DNA of 64,000 nucleotides from Streptomyces sp. NBC_01439 (GTDB lineage Bacteria; Actinomycetota; Actinomycetes; Streptomycetales; Streptomycetaceae): NCBI RefSeq assembly GCF_036227605.1, contig NZ_CP109487.1, positions 9,163,001 to 9,227,000 of the forward strand, read 5' to 3'. Shown piece by piece: positions 53,631 to 62,412 of this stretch (position 1 is its first letter; each line of letters starts with the position of its first letter). The notes under the pieces were generated by a model. It saw only the letters and a program-made list of their open reading frames with translations, ran no database searches and was not told where the DNA came from. The position numbers and the translations under genes were made by a program.

Positions 53631-54968
53631 ATGTCCCGAAAGCGAATTGCCCTGGCCTGCGCGGCCGTGGTCGTCGGGGTTGGCTCCGTCGTCGTTCCCG
53701 TGGCCGCCAATGCAGGAGAGGAAAAGGACGGCCTCAGCGCCGCCTGCCGCCTCGCGGACCAGGCCACCGTGTGGTGGGCGTCCGGCGAGGTCTCCGTGGC
53801 CAACAAGGGCGACCGGCCCGTACGGGACTGGACCGCCGAGTTCGACGTGTCGCAGGGGCAAGTCACCCTCGACAACCCCTGGGCGTACGAACTCCGCCAG
53901 ACCGGCAAGCACGTCAGCATCAAGCCGATCGCCGACCGCGCCGACGTGGCAGCCAAGGGCAACCGGACCGTCAAGGTCGGGATCAACCCCGCCGGCAAGG
54001 GCATGCCCAAAATCACCGGATGCAAGGTGAACGGCCCGTCGGGCAACGGAGGCGACACCGGCACGAACACGGCCGTCCCCGCCGACAGCGGCTCCTTCGT
54101 CAAGGACGACACCGCCGTCCACCTGATGTGGAAGCCGCCCGTCGGCGGCGCCGAGGTCGTGCGCTACGAGGTCTTCCAGGACGGCAAGCAGGTCAAGACC
54201 GTCAAGGACACGATGACCGACGTCGAGCGCCTGACCCCCGCCACCCGCTACGCGTTCAAGGTCCGCGCCGTCCGCGCCGACGGCCGCACTACCGGCTTCA
54301 GCAAGGACATCGTGCTCACCACCCTCGTGGCGCCCGGCCAGGACAAGGTGAAGCCGGTCATCCCCGCGGAGTTGGAGGCGACCGCCTCGGGCCCGTACCA
54401 GGCCGCCCTGCGCTGGCGCGCGGCGACCGACGACGTCGCCGTCACCGGCTACCGGATCTACCGGGGCGGCACGAAGGTCCAAGAGGCGGACGCCAAGGCC
54501 ACCTCGGCCACCGTCTCCGGCCTGACCGCGAGCACCGCCTACCGCTTCAAGGTCACTGCTGTCGACGCCTCCGGCAAGGAGTCCGACCCGACCCGCGAAG
54601 CACAGGTGACGACCACTGCGGCACCTGACGGCAACGGTGGCAAGGCCGCCCCCGGCGACTTCGCCGCCACCACCGCCACCAAGCAGGACGGCGCTGTCAC
54701 CCAGCACTACCTGAACCTCACCTGGTCCGTCCCGCAGGGCGTCGGCCAGATCACCGCCTACCAGGTCTACCTGAACGGCAAGCCCGCCCAGACCTTCATG
54801 TGGGGCACCGGCGATCCGGTGTTGCCGGTGCCGACGACGAAGGGTTCGCGCGAGGTGCTGGTCGGCTCCCACCCCGGCTCTTCGTACACCGTGAAGATCC
54901 GGGCACGGCTCGGCGACGGCACGTGGGGCGCGTTCTCCCGCGAGCTGACCGTGAAGACAGCGGGCTGA
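53631..54968 (+). CDS. Secreted CBM2-like / fibronectin type III protein
   Basis: A 445-residue secreted protein. The signal peptide is IALACAAVVVGVGSVVVPVA (cleavage near ANA-GE). Residues ~35-130 resemble a CBM2-type module (ACRLADQATVWWASGEVSVA, VRDWTAEFDVSQGQVTLDNP, NRTVKVGINPAGKGMP). Then FnIII modules follow: about 145-225 (VHLMWKPPVGGAEVVRYEVF), about 240-325 (AALRWRAATDDVAVTGYRIY) and about 335-445 (LNLTWSVPQGVGQITAYQVY). No catalytic domain, so it is a binding/scaffold protein. It lies 66 bp before the LPMO gene on the same strand and probably helps in chitin or cellulose attack. Confidence 0.88.
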   Translation: MSRKRIALACAAVVVGVGSVVVPVAANAGEEKDGLSAACRLADQATVWWASGEVSVANKGDRPVRDWTAEFDVSQGQVTLDNPWAYELRQTGKHVSIKPIADRADVAAKGNRTVKVGINPAGKGMPKITGCKVNGPSGNGGDTGTNTAVPADSGSFVKDDTAVHLMWKPPVGGAEVVRYEVFQDGKQVKTVKDTMTDVERLTPATRYAFKVRAVRADGRTTGFSKDIVLTTLVAPGQDKVKPVIPAELEATASGPYQAALRWRAATDDVAVTGYRIYRGGTKVQEADAKATSATVSGLTASTAYRFKVTAVDASGKESDPTREAQVTTTAAPDGNGGKAAPGDFAATTATKQDGAVTQHYLNLTWSVPQGVGQITAYQVYLNGKPAQTFMWGTGDPVLPVPTTKGSREVLVGSHPGSSYTVKIRARLGDGTWGAFSRELTVKTAG

Positions 54969-55034
54969 CCCACCCGCCCGCCCGCCTGCCGCCCCACGCG
55001 CATGACCGACCCCATGACCAGGAGCGTCCCCCTC

Positions 55035-55781
55035 ATGAGTACGACCCGCCCCGCCGCCACGACGTCCCCCGCCCTGGCACGGCCCCCGGCTCGCCGCACC
55101 GCCCTGCTGCGCCTCACCGCGCTCGTGGCCCTCCCCCTCGCCGTGACCACCCTCGGCTCCGCACCCGCCTCCGCACACGGTTCCCTCGCCGACCCGGTGA
55201 GCCGCAGCGTGGCCTGCACCAAGAACCCGAAGGCGAGTGAGGCCTGCCGGCTGGCCCTCGCCCAGAGCCCCGGTATCCCCGGCGACTGGAAGTCGATCGT
55301 CCAGGGCCGCGCCATCGACCACAGCACCCCGACCTCCTCCCCGCAGCACCGCGCCCGCATACCCGACGGCAAGCTGTGCAGCGCCGGCAATGCCCAGTTC
55401 TCCGGTCTGGACCTGGCGCGGGACGACTTCCCCTCGACGACACTGCCGGGTGGTGCCGAGTACGACCTGCGCTACGACATCAGCGCGCTGCACAACCCGT
55501 ACCGCATGGAGATGTACGTCACCAAGGACGGCTACGACCCGAAGAAGCCGCTGAAGTGGTCCGACCTGGAGGACACCCCCTTCCTCAGCGCCGACAACAC
55601 CGCGGCCACGACGGCACCCGCGGGCTTCCTCGGCGCGAAGGCGTTCACGTTCAAGGCCGTGCTCCCCGAAAAGAAGGGCAAGCACCTGATCTACACGATC
55701 TGGCACGGGCTGAAGAGGCCCGACGGCTCCTTCCAGAGCGAGGAGGCCTTCTACTCCTGCTCGGACGTCACCTTCAAGTAG
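55035..55781 (+). CDS. Lytic polysaccharide monooxygenase, AA10
   Basis: A 248-residue secreted copper enzyme. Basic signal region (AAVT-type, LLRLTALVALPLAVTTLGSA) with cleavage at ASA-H, exposing the N-terminal His of HGSLADPVSRSVAC, the first copper-brace ligand. The second is the His in YDISALHNPYRMEMYVTKDG. SFQSEEAFYSCSDVTFK closes the fold. AA10 enzymes oxidatively cleave chitin or cellulose; substrate specificity cannot be read. No C-terminal CBM, which the preceding FnIII/CBM protein could supply. ATG 55035 has AGGAG upstream. A terminator follows. Confidence 0.92.
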   Translation: MSTTRPAATTSPALARPPARRTALLRLTALVALPLAVTTLGSAPASAHGSLADPVSRSVACTKNPKASEACRLALAQSPGIPGDWKSIVQGRAIDHSTPTSSPQHRARIPDGKLCSAGNAQFSGLDLARDDFPSTTLPGGAEYDLRYDISALHNPYRMEMYVTKDGYDPKKPLKWSDLEDTPFLSADNTAATTAPAGFLGAKAFTFKAVLPEKKGKHLIYTIWHGLKRPDGSFQSEEAFYSCSDVTFK

Positions 55782-55803
55782 ACGGACGCCGGTAGGCCCC
55801 ACA

Positions 55804-55837
55804 CCCCGAGCCCCGGTCCCCTTCCCCGGGCTCGGGG
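55804..55837 (+). terminator. 10-bp stem terminator after the LPMO gene
   Basis: CCCCGAGCCC (55804-55813) pairs with GGGCTCGGGG (55828-55837) around a 14-nt loop. It lies between the convergent LPMO and inhibitor genes. Confidence 0.75.
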
Positions 55838-55951
55838 GCTCAGCCGCCCCTCTCGGCACCAGCGCACCGTGCTGCTGCCGAGAGAGGCGGTTTGCGAAGG
55901 AGCCGAGGAATCTGGGCAGCCGTGATGACGGGCCTCGCTTTCCGCCGACGG

Positions 55952-56404
55952 CTACCGGGCGGCGTCGTTCTGCGGTGCGTCACCGACCGCCGAGGTGTCG
56001 AAGACGCGGCCGGTCTCACTGGTGAGCTGACATTCGTTGGCATAGGTCTTCTGCCATTCCACGGGTGCGCCGCGCCAGGTTCCCGTGGCGGTCGCGGTTA
56101 CCGGCGCGTAGATCATGGTGCAGAACGCTTCCGGTTCGACATTGAGGGAGTCGAGATTCCCGCCGGCGGCTTCCAGTTGGCTGCAGGCTTCTTCCTTGCG
56201 GGGGTGGGTTCCGGCGAGTGTCCCGCATTCCAGTGTTGCGCTCCGTTGCGCGGTGCGCGCCGAGGTGCCGTCTGTGGGCGACACGGTCAAGGTGAGGCTG
56301 CTTCGCTGGTTCTGCTCCGGGGGGCAGGCCACGGCGTAAGCGGGTGCGGCCCCGCCGAGGGCGAGGAGCATCACGACGGCTGCGGCGCATGTGGAGCGGT
56401 GCAC
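55952..56404 (-). CDS. SSI-type subtilisin inhibitor
   Basis: A 150-residue secreted protein. GTG start at 56404 with AGGAG upstream gives the signal peptide VHRSTCAAAVVMLLALGGAA, cleavage near AYA-VA. The mature part has the two expected disulfide pairs (LECGTLAGTHPRKEEACSQL; EAFCTMIYAPVTATATGTWR; YANECQ). The reactive loop CTM-IYAPV aligns with SSI CPM-VYDPV, so P1 is Met, predicting inhibition of subtilisin- and chymotrypsin-like proteases. The longest frame starts upstream but its N-terminus is not signal-like. SSIs are typical of streptomycetes and accumulate with their secreted proteases. Confidence 0.9.
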   Translation of the reverse strand: MHRSTCAAAVVMLLALGGAAPAYAVACPPEQNQRSSLTLTVSPTDGTSARTAQRSATLECGTLAGTHPRKEEACSQLEAAGGNLDSLNVEPEAFCTMIYAPVTATATGTWRGAPVEWQKTYANECQLTSETGRVFDTSAVGDAPQNDAAR

Positions 56405-56819
56405 GGGAATCTCCTGGGGCAGAGGGGGCGATCGCTGTTGCGGTCCTCTGTACCCATCCCCCCAAGTGTGGTGGCCGTCTCGCCCGTTCACGCGTTCGGC
56501 TCCGTGCAGGGCTCCTGCGCCGACGCTTCAGGTTCTGCCGTGAAGCGACCGCCTTGAGGTGACCGTGGCCAGGCTCGGAAAGCATCGACGACCGGCGCTT
56601 TCATCGCCGTGGACCACGCCGAGGCCGGTTCGGTCCGCTGGGGAAGGTGCGAGAACGGGTGCGTCCGTCGCCTTCCGCTACGCCGGCTGCCACGACCGAA
56701 AAAGGCGTCAGAAGGCGGATGCGAAAAGGTCCGTGACACCTTTGCCCCATCAGCTCCCGAGCACTTCGCACGAGTGCTTCAAAAGCGATCGTGTTTCCGA
56801 AAATCTTTGTGATCAAGAC
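56405..56819. other. No gene; interrupted promoter region
   Basis: No protein-like frame. The right part, from about 56750, is AT-richer (GAAAATCTTTGTGATCAAGACG) and may be the promoter for the secreted-protein operon now 1.5 kb away because of the IS4 insertion. Confidence 0.5.
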
Positions 56820-56829
56820 GGTCTAGTAG

Positions 56830-58330
56830 CAACGCCGTTCAGTTAGGGGCGGGGGCTGTTCGTCAAGACCGATGAACGAGGCAGCGGAGCTGCTGTAGAA
56901 GAGGTTTGTCCTCCAAGACATCCTCACCACAGGAGCTCCGCTGTTGGAACAGGCTGCCATAACAAGGACGGTCAAGGTAGCGGCCGGGGTGTTCGCGCCT
57001 GGCCATATCGGCGAGCTGACCCGGATCGTGCCGTTCGAGATGGTCGATGAAGTGTTGGCGGCGAGCGGGGCCGTTCAGCGGCGGGTCCGGCTGGTACCGG
57101 CGCGAGTCACGGTGTACCTACTGCTGGCCGGGGCGTTGTTCGCCGAGCTGGGCTATCGGCAGGTCTTCGACCGATTGTGCGCGGGTCTGGCGGGCCTGGC
57201 GCCCACCAGACCGAGCGGCAGCGCGTTACGACAGGCCCGTCAGCGTGTGGGCGCGGCGCCGTTGAAGGCGCTGTTCGACCTGGTGCGTGGCCCGGTGGCC
57301 ACGACGGCGGCCGCCATGCGGTGGCGCGGGCTGCTGGTGGTGGCGGTCGACGGCACGCTGCTGCCGGTGCCGGACGCCCCGGCGAACCTCGCTGTGTTCT
57401 CCAAACAGCGGTGCAATAACGGGGCCGGGGGCTATCCGCAGATCCGGCTGGTGGCGCTGGTGGCCTGCGGGACCCGGGCGGTGATCGGGGCGGCGTTCGG
57501 CCCTGCCGGCACCGGCGAGCTGGAGTACGCGGGCCGACTGGCGGGCGATCTGCGTGCCGGCATGCTGCTGCTGGGCGACCGGAACTTCGCTGCCACCGCA
57601 CTGCTGAACCGCTTCGCCGCCACCGGCGCCGACCTGCTGGTGCGCTGCAAGTCCGGCCGGAGACTGCCACCGGTGGCCCACTGCGGCGACGGCTCATTCC
57701 TGGCCCGGCTGGGCGCACTGACCGTGCGGGTCATCGACGCCGAGATCAGCATCGCCACTTCCCGAGAGGTCCGCACCGGCCACTACCGGCTGCTGACCAC
57801 CCTCACCGACCCGTCAACGCACCCGGCCGCCGAGCTCATCCGGCTCTACCACGAACGCTGGGAAATCGAGACTGCCTACGCGGAGCTGAAATCCACGATC
57901 CTGGGCGGACGGGTCCTGCGTGCCCGCACCCCGGCCGGGATCGACCAGGAGGTCTGGGCTCTCCTGGTCGCCTACCAGGCTCTGCGGACCGCGATGACGG
58001 ATGCTACCGACAGCATCCCGGGCACCGACCCGGACCGGGCCGGCTTCACCGTCGCACTGTCCGCCGCCCGTGACCAGCTCGTCCTGGCCGCGGGCATCAT
58101 CGCCGACACCGTCATCGACCTGGTCGGAGCCATCGGCCGCCACGTGCTGGCCCAGCTCCTGCCCCCACGGCGGGTCCGCACCAAAGACCGCATCGTCAAA
58201 CGAGCGATCTCCAAATACAACGCCCGCGGACCCGCCATCGACCGGGCCACCTACAAGGCCACCATCAGCATCAACATGCTCACCACGGACCCTTGACGCC
58301 ACCCAGCCCTGCCCTAACTGAACGGCGTTG
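56830..58330 (+). mobile_element. Complete IS4-family insertion sequence, 1501 bp
   Basis: Terminal inverted repeats start CAACGCCGTTCAGTTAGGG (left 56830-56848) and its complement (right 58312-58330), 19 bp perfect. Flanking 10-bp direct repeat GGTCTAGTAG (56820-56829 and 58331-58340) is a target duplication of the length typical of IS4. Intact transposase inside. The perfect duplication means a recent, undisturbed insertion. Confidence 0.97.
56944..58296 (+). CDS. IS4-family transposase
   Basis: A 450-residue DDE transposase starting with TTG at 56944. N-terminal domain: RIVPFEMVDEVLAASGAVQR, VTVYLLLAGALFAELGYRQV. Catalytic residues: Asp in LLVVAVDGTLLPVPD, Asp in MLLLGDRNFAATALLNRF, Glu in YHERWEIETAYAELKSTI (Y-(2)-R-(3)-E-(6)-K signature). 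The family's usual length is 400-470, so it is complete. No inhibitor frame or frameshift. Confidence 0.95.
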   Translation: MEQAAITRTVKVAAGVFAPGHIGELTRIVPFEMVDEVLAASGAVQRRVRLVPARVTVYLLLAGALFAELGYRQVFDRLCAGLAGLAPTRPSGSALRQARQRVGAAPLKALFDLVRGPVATTAAAMRWRGLLVVAVDGTLLPVPDAPANLAVFSKQRCNNGAGGYPQIRLVALVACGTRAVIGAAFGPAGTGELEYAGRLAGDLRAGMLLLGDRNFAATALLNRFAATGADLLVRCKSGRRLPPVAHCGDGSFLARLGALTVRVIDAEISIATSREVRTGHYRLLTTLTDPSTHPAAELIRLYHERWEIETAYAELKSTILGGRVLRARTPAGIDQEVWALLVAYQALRTAMTDATDSIPGTDPDRAGFTVALSAARDQLVLAAGIIADTVIDLVGAIGRHVLAQLLPPRRVRTKDRIVKRAISKYNARGPAIDRATYKATISINMLTTDP

Positions 58331-58433
58331 GGTCTAGTAGTCGTCGTTTCGGCTTGCCCGGCTCTCGGTGGAGGCAAAGCATCGTCCTCGTGAGGGGATC
58401 TCCCCACACGGACGTTCGAATCGAAGGATTGAC

Positions 58434-59486
58434 GTGTCTCTCAGGATTCTTGGTGGCAGGTTTGCCGCCGTGGTCGGATCGACCGCCTTCCTCGGCATGT
58501 ATGCGGCGGGAACTCCTGCACTGGCGGACGATCTGCCGACCGCTGTGAACGGAATCATGGCTCAGCCCTCGGTCGCCACCGGCGGCTTCCTGACCAGGGC
58601 TCCCGACTTCTGGGAGGGCAGTGGCGACCTGTACGGATCCGGTCTCGCCAAGCATCCCAGGAGCCTTCAGGCGTTCGACCTGAATCCCGGAACGACGGGC
58701 TTCCTGCGGCAGACGCTGCAGAACATCAAGGCCGGCAGCTCCGTCACCGTGCGGTGGGACGACTCGCCGAACCAGTACGACGCAGGGGCCCCCGCCACGC
58801 GGCGCTACAACATCAGCGCCCCCGGCGGGGCCACGAAGGAGCTGGTCACGCTCCCGCGGACCACGGTGGGCACGCCCTGGCGGTTCGCGAACTCCTACAC
58901 GTTCACCGCGAGCACGGACAACCCCGTGCTGACGTTCACGTCGCTCGACACCGGCGTCTACGGTGCTGTGATCGCCGACGTGCGGATCGACCAGAACACC
59001 GCCGCCACGGGTACTCCGAACCCGGAGACCCCGACGACGAACACGCCGGATCCGAGCCGGCCCCCGATTCCCTCGGGGGACAGGCCGCCCGTCGGCAATT
59101 CCAACACCTGTGTGCCCTTCTCGGACGGCTCGATGCCGACCGGCTGCATCGAACAGACGGAGAACCAGCAGGCGATCGACGACTGTCCGCCGGGCAACGC
59201 CTCCTGCATCGCCAAGTACGCCACCGACGGTGCGGCGACCAAGCAGGACACCGCCTACACCGCTGGTCTCGTCGACGGCATCGTGAACAAGGACCGGTAC
59301 TCCAGCCCGGCGAACGCCGCGAACGCGATGTGCGGGATCTACACCCAGCACACCAGCCCGTACACGCAGGACCAGTACGAGTACGTCCCCGGCACCTGGA
59401 ACTGCAAGGGCGGTCTGTCCAACCAGGACGGCGAGCAGATCCGGCCCACCCCGAGCGGCACTCTCACCCAGCTTCCCTCCTCCTAG
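58434..59486 (+). CDS. Secreted protein A of a three-gene operon
   Basis: A 350-residue secreted protein. GTG start (58434, GAAGGA upstream) and signal peptide (LRILGGRFAAVVGSTAFLGM, cleavage near ALA-DD). Residues ~45-180 form a domain shared with the next gene: HPRSLQAFDLNPGTTGFLRQ, TLQNIKAGSSVTVRWDDSPN, NPVLTFTSLDTGVYGAVIAD. This is a beta-sandwich resembling carbohydrate-binding modules. A Pro/Thr linker leads to a C-terminal domain with several Cys (CIEQTENQQAIDDCPPGNAS, CIAKYATDGAATKQDTAYTA, NAMCGIYTQHTSPYT). No catalytic motif recognised. First gene of the set; its promoter region may have been displaced by the IS4 element 100 bp upstream. Confidence 0.75.
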   Translation: MSLRILGGRFAAVVGSTAFLGMYAAGTPALADDLPTAVNGIMAQPSVATGGFLTRAPDFWEGSGDLYGSGLAKHPRSLQAFDLNPGTTGFLRQTLQNIKAGSSVTVRWDDSPNQYDAGAPATRRYNISAPGGATKELVTLPRTTVGTPWRFANSYTFTASTDNPVLTFTSLDTGVYGAVIADVRIDQNTAATGTPNPETPTTNTPDPSRPPIPSGDRPPVGNSNTCVPFSDGSMPTGCIEQTENQQAIDDCPPGNASCIAKYATDGAATKQDTAYTAGLVDGIVNKDRYSSPANAANAMCGIYTQHTSPYTQDQYEYVPGTWNCKGGLSNQDGEQIRPTPSGTLTQLPSS

Positions 59487-59639
59487 GTGGCCCGGCTGCT
59501 GATCGCGCGGTCCGCGGGCGAATGCCCCGGTCCGCGCCACCGGCCCCGCCTCGTGACGCCGGACTCGTCTATCGGCGCGCGCCCTTCTGTCTTCCGCCGC
59601 CGTGTGCGGCGGCCCCCAGCACCGAAACAGGAGAAGACT

Positions 59640-61181
59640 GTGCTGATCCGTGTCACGCGGACTCCCGCCTCGTACGTCCTCGGTGGAGTCCTCGTACTCT
59701 CCCTGTCGGTGGCCGCGACCCCGGCCCGCGCCGACACCGCGTGGACGCCTGTGGCGATCGAGAACGCCCAGTTCGCCCTTCCGGCTGTGCCTCCCGCCCA
59801 GTCGAACACGAACACGCCCACAGGCTGGTACCAGTCGACACCCAACCCGAACCGCCTCCAGATGTTCTCCCCGACCCTGGCCAGGCATCCGCAGAACCTG
59901 CAGGCCGTGTCGCTGAACAACAACGGCACCGGCAAGCTGCGCCAGCGCCTGTGGAACGTGAACGCGGGCTCCAAGGTGCGCCTGCGGTTCTCCGACTCCG
60001 CCTCCACCCTCGCCTCCTGCACGCCCGGAGAGGTCGCCTCCGGCCAGAAGTACCGGGTGACGGCCTACAAGGAGACGGCCTACGAGGCGAACGGCGAGCC
60101 CGCCAAGGTGGGCAACACCCAGGAAATCGCACGCACCGTACACGTCACGCAGGACTACACCACCCTCGGCTATCCGAAGACCGGCACCACCACGCCCGGC
60201 AGCGGCGCCTGGTCGGACACGCCGAAGGTGTTCGAGTTCACCGCGGCCGAGGACAACCCCATGATCGTCTTCGAGTCACTCGAGGAGAACGCCCCCGCCG
60301 ACGTCAGTTGCGGCCCCATGGTCACGGACGTCTCGGCCGAGGAGCAGGCGGTGGCGATCAACCATGACATCGAGCAGAACAAGATGCCGTTCAGCGCCTT
60401 CAACGGCGTCGACGAGGTCTCCATGGCAACCGCCAGCAACACCTGCAAGTCGTCCCCCACCGCCTGCAGGTTCACCGCCGACCCCCGCTACACCTACCAG
60501 TACTACCTCGCGAACCGGATCCTGGGCGAGGCGTACCTGAACTGCACCCGCAACCAGATCACCGACCGGCGGAACGTGACCTGGACCGAAGAGGGCTTCG
60601 ACAGCATCAGCCAGGAACTGAACCGGGTCAAGAACGCGCACTCCGTCGACCAGAACGCCGCGAACACCGGCGTGGACGACGCCAACATGCAGACGACTGC
60701 AGCGAACCTGGGCGGCAACCCGAACATGTTCCAGCAGGCCGCGGCGGGCTTCCAGCGCAACGAGGGCAACCCGAACCTGGTCAACACGACCAACCCGTTC
60801 CTGGGAGCCCGCACCACCACCAAGGCGGTGGACCCCGCGGTCCAGCCCGGCGAGGCCAGCTGGATCGAGGTGCAGGCCTCACGGGAACGCGTCGAGGGGC
60901 TCTTCCGCAGCACCGCCGCCAACACCGCGATCAGCATCGAGGCCAGCCTCGACTTCCCCTCCGGAAAGGTTCCCGACCGGCTCTACGAGCGCTCGGGCCC
61001 GCTGACGCAGGACGAGAAGAAGCACTGCCTGACCGAACGTCCGCTGAAGGTCACCCCCGACAACGGCGGCACCCGCTCGCTCATGCGAGGCAGTGACGCA
61101 GGAGACCAGCTGGTGCGCACCCCGGCCTCACCGTCCGGCCGTGAAACCGAGCTCACCCCCCTCATCGCGGTCAAGCCGTAA
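59640..61181 (+). CDS. Secreted protein B of a three-gene operon
   Basis: A 513-residue secreted protein. GTG start with AGGAG and a signal peptide (YVLGGVLVLSLSVAATPARA-D). Residues ~30-205 are homologous to protein A: HPQNLQAVSLNNNGTGKLRQ, RLWNVNAGSKVRLRFSDSAS, NPMIVFESLEENAPADVSCG. Then a longer domain follows: EEQAVAINHDIEQNKMPFSA, YTYQYYLANRILGEAYLNCT, a Gln/Asn-rich segment (NNTG/MQTTAANLGG), and C-terminal FRSTAANTAISIEASLDFPS. No enzyme motif recognised. 153 bp after protein A and 46 bp before protein C. Confidence 0.75.
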   Translation: MLIRVTRTPASYVLGGVLVLSLSVAATPARADTAWTPVAIENAQFALPAVPPAQSNTNTPTGWYQSTPNPNRLQMFSPTLARHPQNLQAVSLNNNGTGKLRQRLWNVNAGSKVRLRFSDSASTLASCTPGEVASGQKYRVTAYKETAYEANGEPAKVGNTQEIARTVHVTQDYTTLGYPKTGTTTPGSGAWSDTPKVFEFTAAEDNPMIVFESLEENAPADVSCGPMVTDVSAEEQAVAINHDIEQNKMPFSAFNGVDEVSMATASNTCKSSPTACRFTADPRYTYQYYLANRILGEAYLNCTRNQITDRRNVTWTEEGFDSISQELNRVKNAHSVDQNAANTGVDDANMQTTAANLGGNPNMFQQAAAGFQRNEGNPNLVNTTNPFLGARTTTKAVDPAVQPGEASWIEVQASRERVEGLFRSTAANTAISIEASLDFPSGKVPDRLYERSGPLTQDEKKHCLTERPLKVTPDNGGTRSLMRGSDAGDQLVRTPASPSGRETELTPLIAVKP

Positions 61182-61227
61182 CCGGATCCCCGTCCCTGCA
61201 ACGTTGATCGTTCAACTGGAGAGTCCC

Positions 61228-62412
61228 ATGCGCAATCTCAAGAACAGCTCCCTTCGCTCTGCCCGGCGTTGCCGCCCGATACTGACCGCCAACGTGGGAG
61301 TCGTCTCGCTCGCGCTCACGGCGATGGCCGCTTTGCCGGCCTTCGCCACCGCACCACCCGGCGGCAACCCGGCCGCCCAGGCCTTCCGCAACGGCCAGAA
61401 GGTCGCGGTCAAGGACGTCCTCAAGGCCTGCAAGGGCAGTAACTGCGGCTTCCGGGTGACCGCAGGCCCGACCGAGTTCCTGACCGCCGTCACCAACGTC
61501 GGCAGTGCCATCATCAACTGCACCAACGAGGACATGGAAGTCGAACGCGAGGTCATCCTCACATCCTCGATCACGGACAACATCGAGGGCGAGATCTCCG
61601 GCACCGCCACCATCGAGGGCCACGTCGACAACCAGGCCGAGGTCACGGTCACCGGCGAGCTGAAGCAGACCGTCACCCAGCAGACCACGGAGAAGATCAG
61701 CAACACCTCCACCAACAGCAAGGAGGTGGCCGGAGAGGTGAAGGGCACCAACACCAACACCAGCTCCAACACGTTCCACACCGCCCCGAAAGACACGGGC
61801 CCCAACAACGAGTCCACCACGTCCACCGAGACTGCGACCGAGGCCACGAGCACCGTGACCAACAAGACGGAGAACTCCGTCACCAAGGACGCCGAGAACC
61901 AGCTCACCAACACCACCGAGGCCACCGGTACGGTCCAGGCCAGGGACCAGCTCGAAGTCGGGGTCAGGGCAGCATTCGAAGCCGCCTTCCGGCTCCAGGC
62001 GGGCACCGAGATCGCCACCGGCACCTCGGAAAGGATGAACTACAAGACCACCCTCAAGCCCAAGGACATCCTCACCTTCTCCGCGCAGAACGCCATGGTC
62101 CGCACCACCGGCACCCTGAACGTCAACGACGACACCGGCAGCGCCACCGTGGAGAACATCACCGTCGACAGTCCCTCCACCGTCACCGCCAGCTCGCTCA
62201 TCGCGCAGACCTTCACCGGGGCCGGGCAGTGCGAGACGCTGCGGCCCACCCGAGACGCCGCGGACCCCCAGCCCACCGGCCCCTCCCGTGGATCCAGCAA
62301 GGCGATCGAAGGCCTTCCGGACGTGTACGAGATCCAAGCACCGGCCTCCGGCACCCGCCCGAGCACCACCAAGCACCTCAAGCCGGCCCGGATCTCCACC
62401 CACCACGGCTAG
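61228..62412 (+). CDS. Secreted protein C, possible beta-pore-forming protein
   Basis: A 394-residue secreted protein. Signal peptide near residues 1-42 (cleavage AFA-TA). Mature: FRVTAGPTEFLTAVTNVGSA, IINCTNEDMEVEREVILTSS, ITDNIEGEISGTATIEGHVD; a long Thr/Ser/Asn-rich alternating region (residues ~135-230); then FRLQAGTEIATGTSERMNYK, TTLKPKDILTFSAQNAMVRT and TGTLNVNDD. The alternating polar/small pattern followed by a LKPKDxLxFxAxxAxVxxTGTL strand recalls aerolysin / ETX-MTX2 beta-pore-forming toxins; this is inference. GGAGAG precedes the ATG. The stop overlaps the start of a large inverted repeat. Confidence 0.72.
   Translation: MRNLKNSSLRSARRCRPILTANVGVVSLALTAMAALPAFATAPPGGNPAAQAFRNGQKVAVKDVLKACKGSNCGFRVTAGPTEFLTAVTNVGSAIINCTNEDMEVEREVILTSSITDNIEGEISGTATIEGHVDNQAEVTVTGELKQTVTQQTTEKISNTSTNSKEVAGEVKGTNTNTSSNTFHTAPKDTGPNNESTTSTETATEATSTVTNKTENSVTKDAENQLTNTTEATGTVQARDQLEVGVRAAFEAAFRLQAGTEIATGTSERMNYKTTLKPKDILTFSAQNAMVRTTGTLNVNDDTGSATVENITVDSPSTVTASSLIAQTFTGAGQCETLRPTRDAADPQPTGPSRGSSKAIEGLPDVYEIQAPASGTRPSTTKHLKPARISTHHG

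Noticed and set aside
53559..55859. A 766-codon open frame on the minus strand.
   Set aside because: Antisense to the FnIII protein and LPMO genes, which carry signal peptides and family motifs.
58314..60143. A 609-codon open frame on the minus strand.
   Set aside because: Antisense to secreted proteins A and B; no protein-like motifs.
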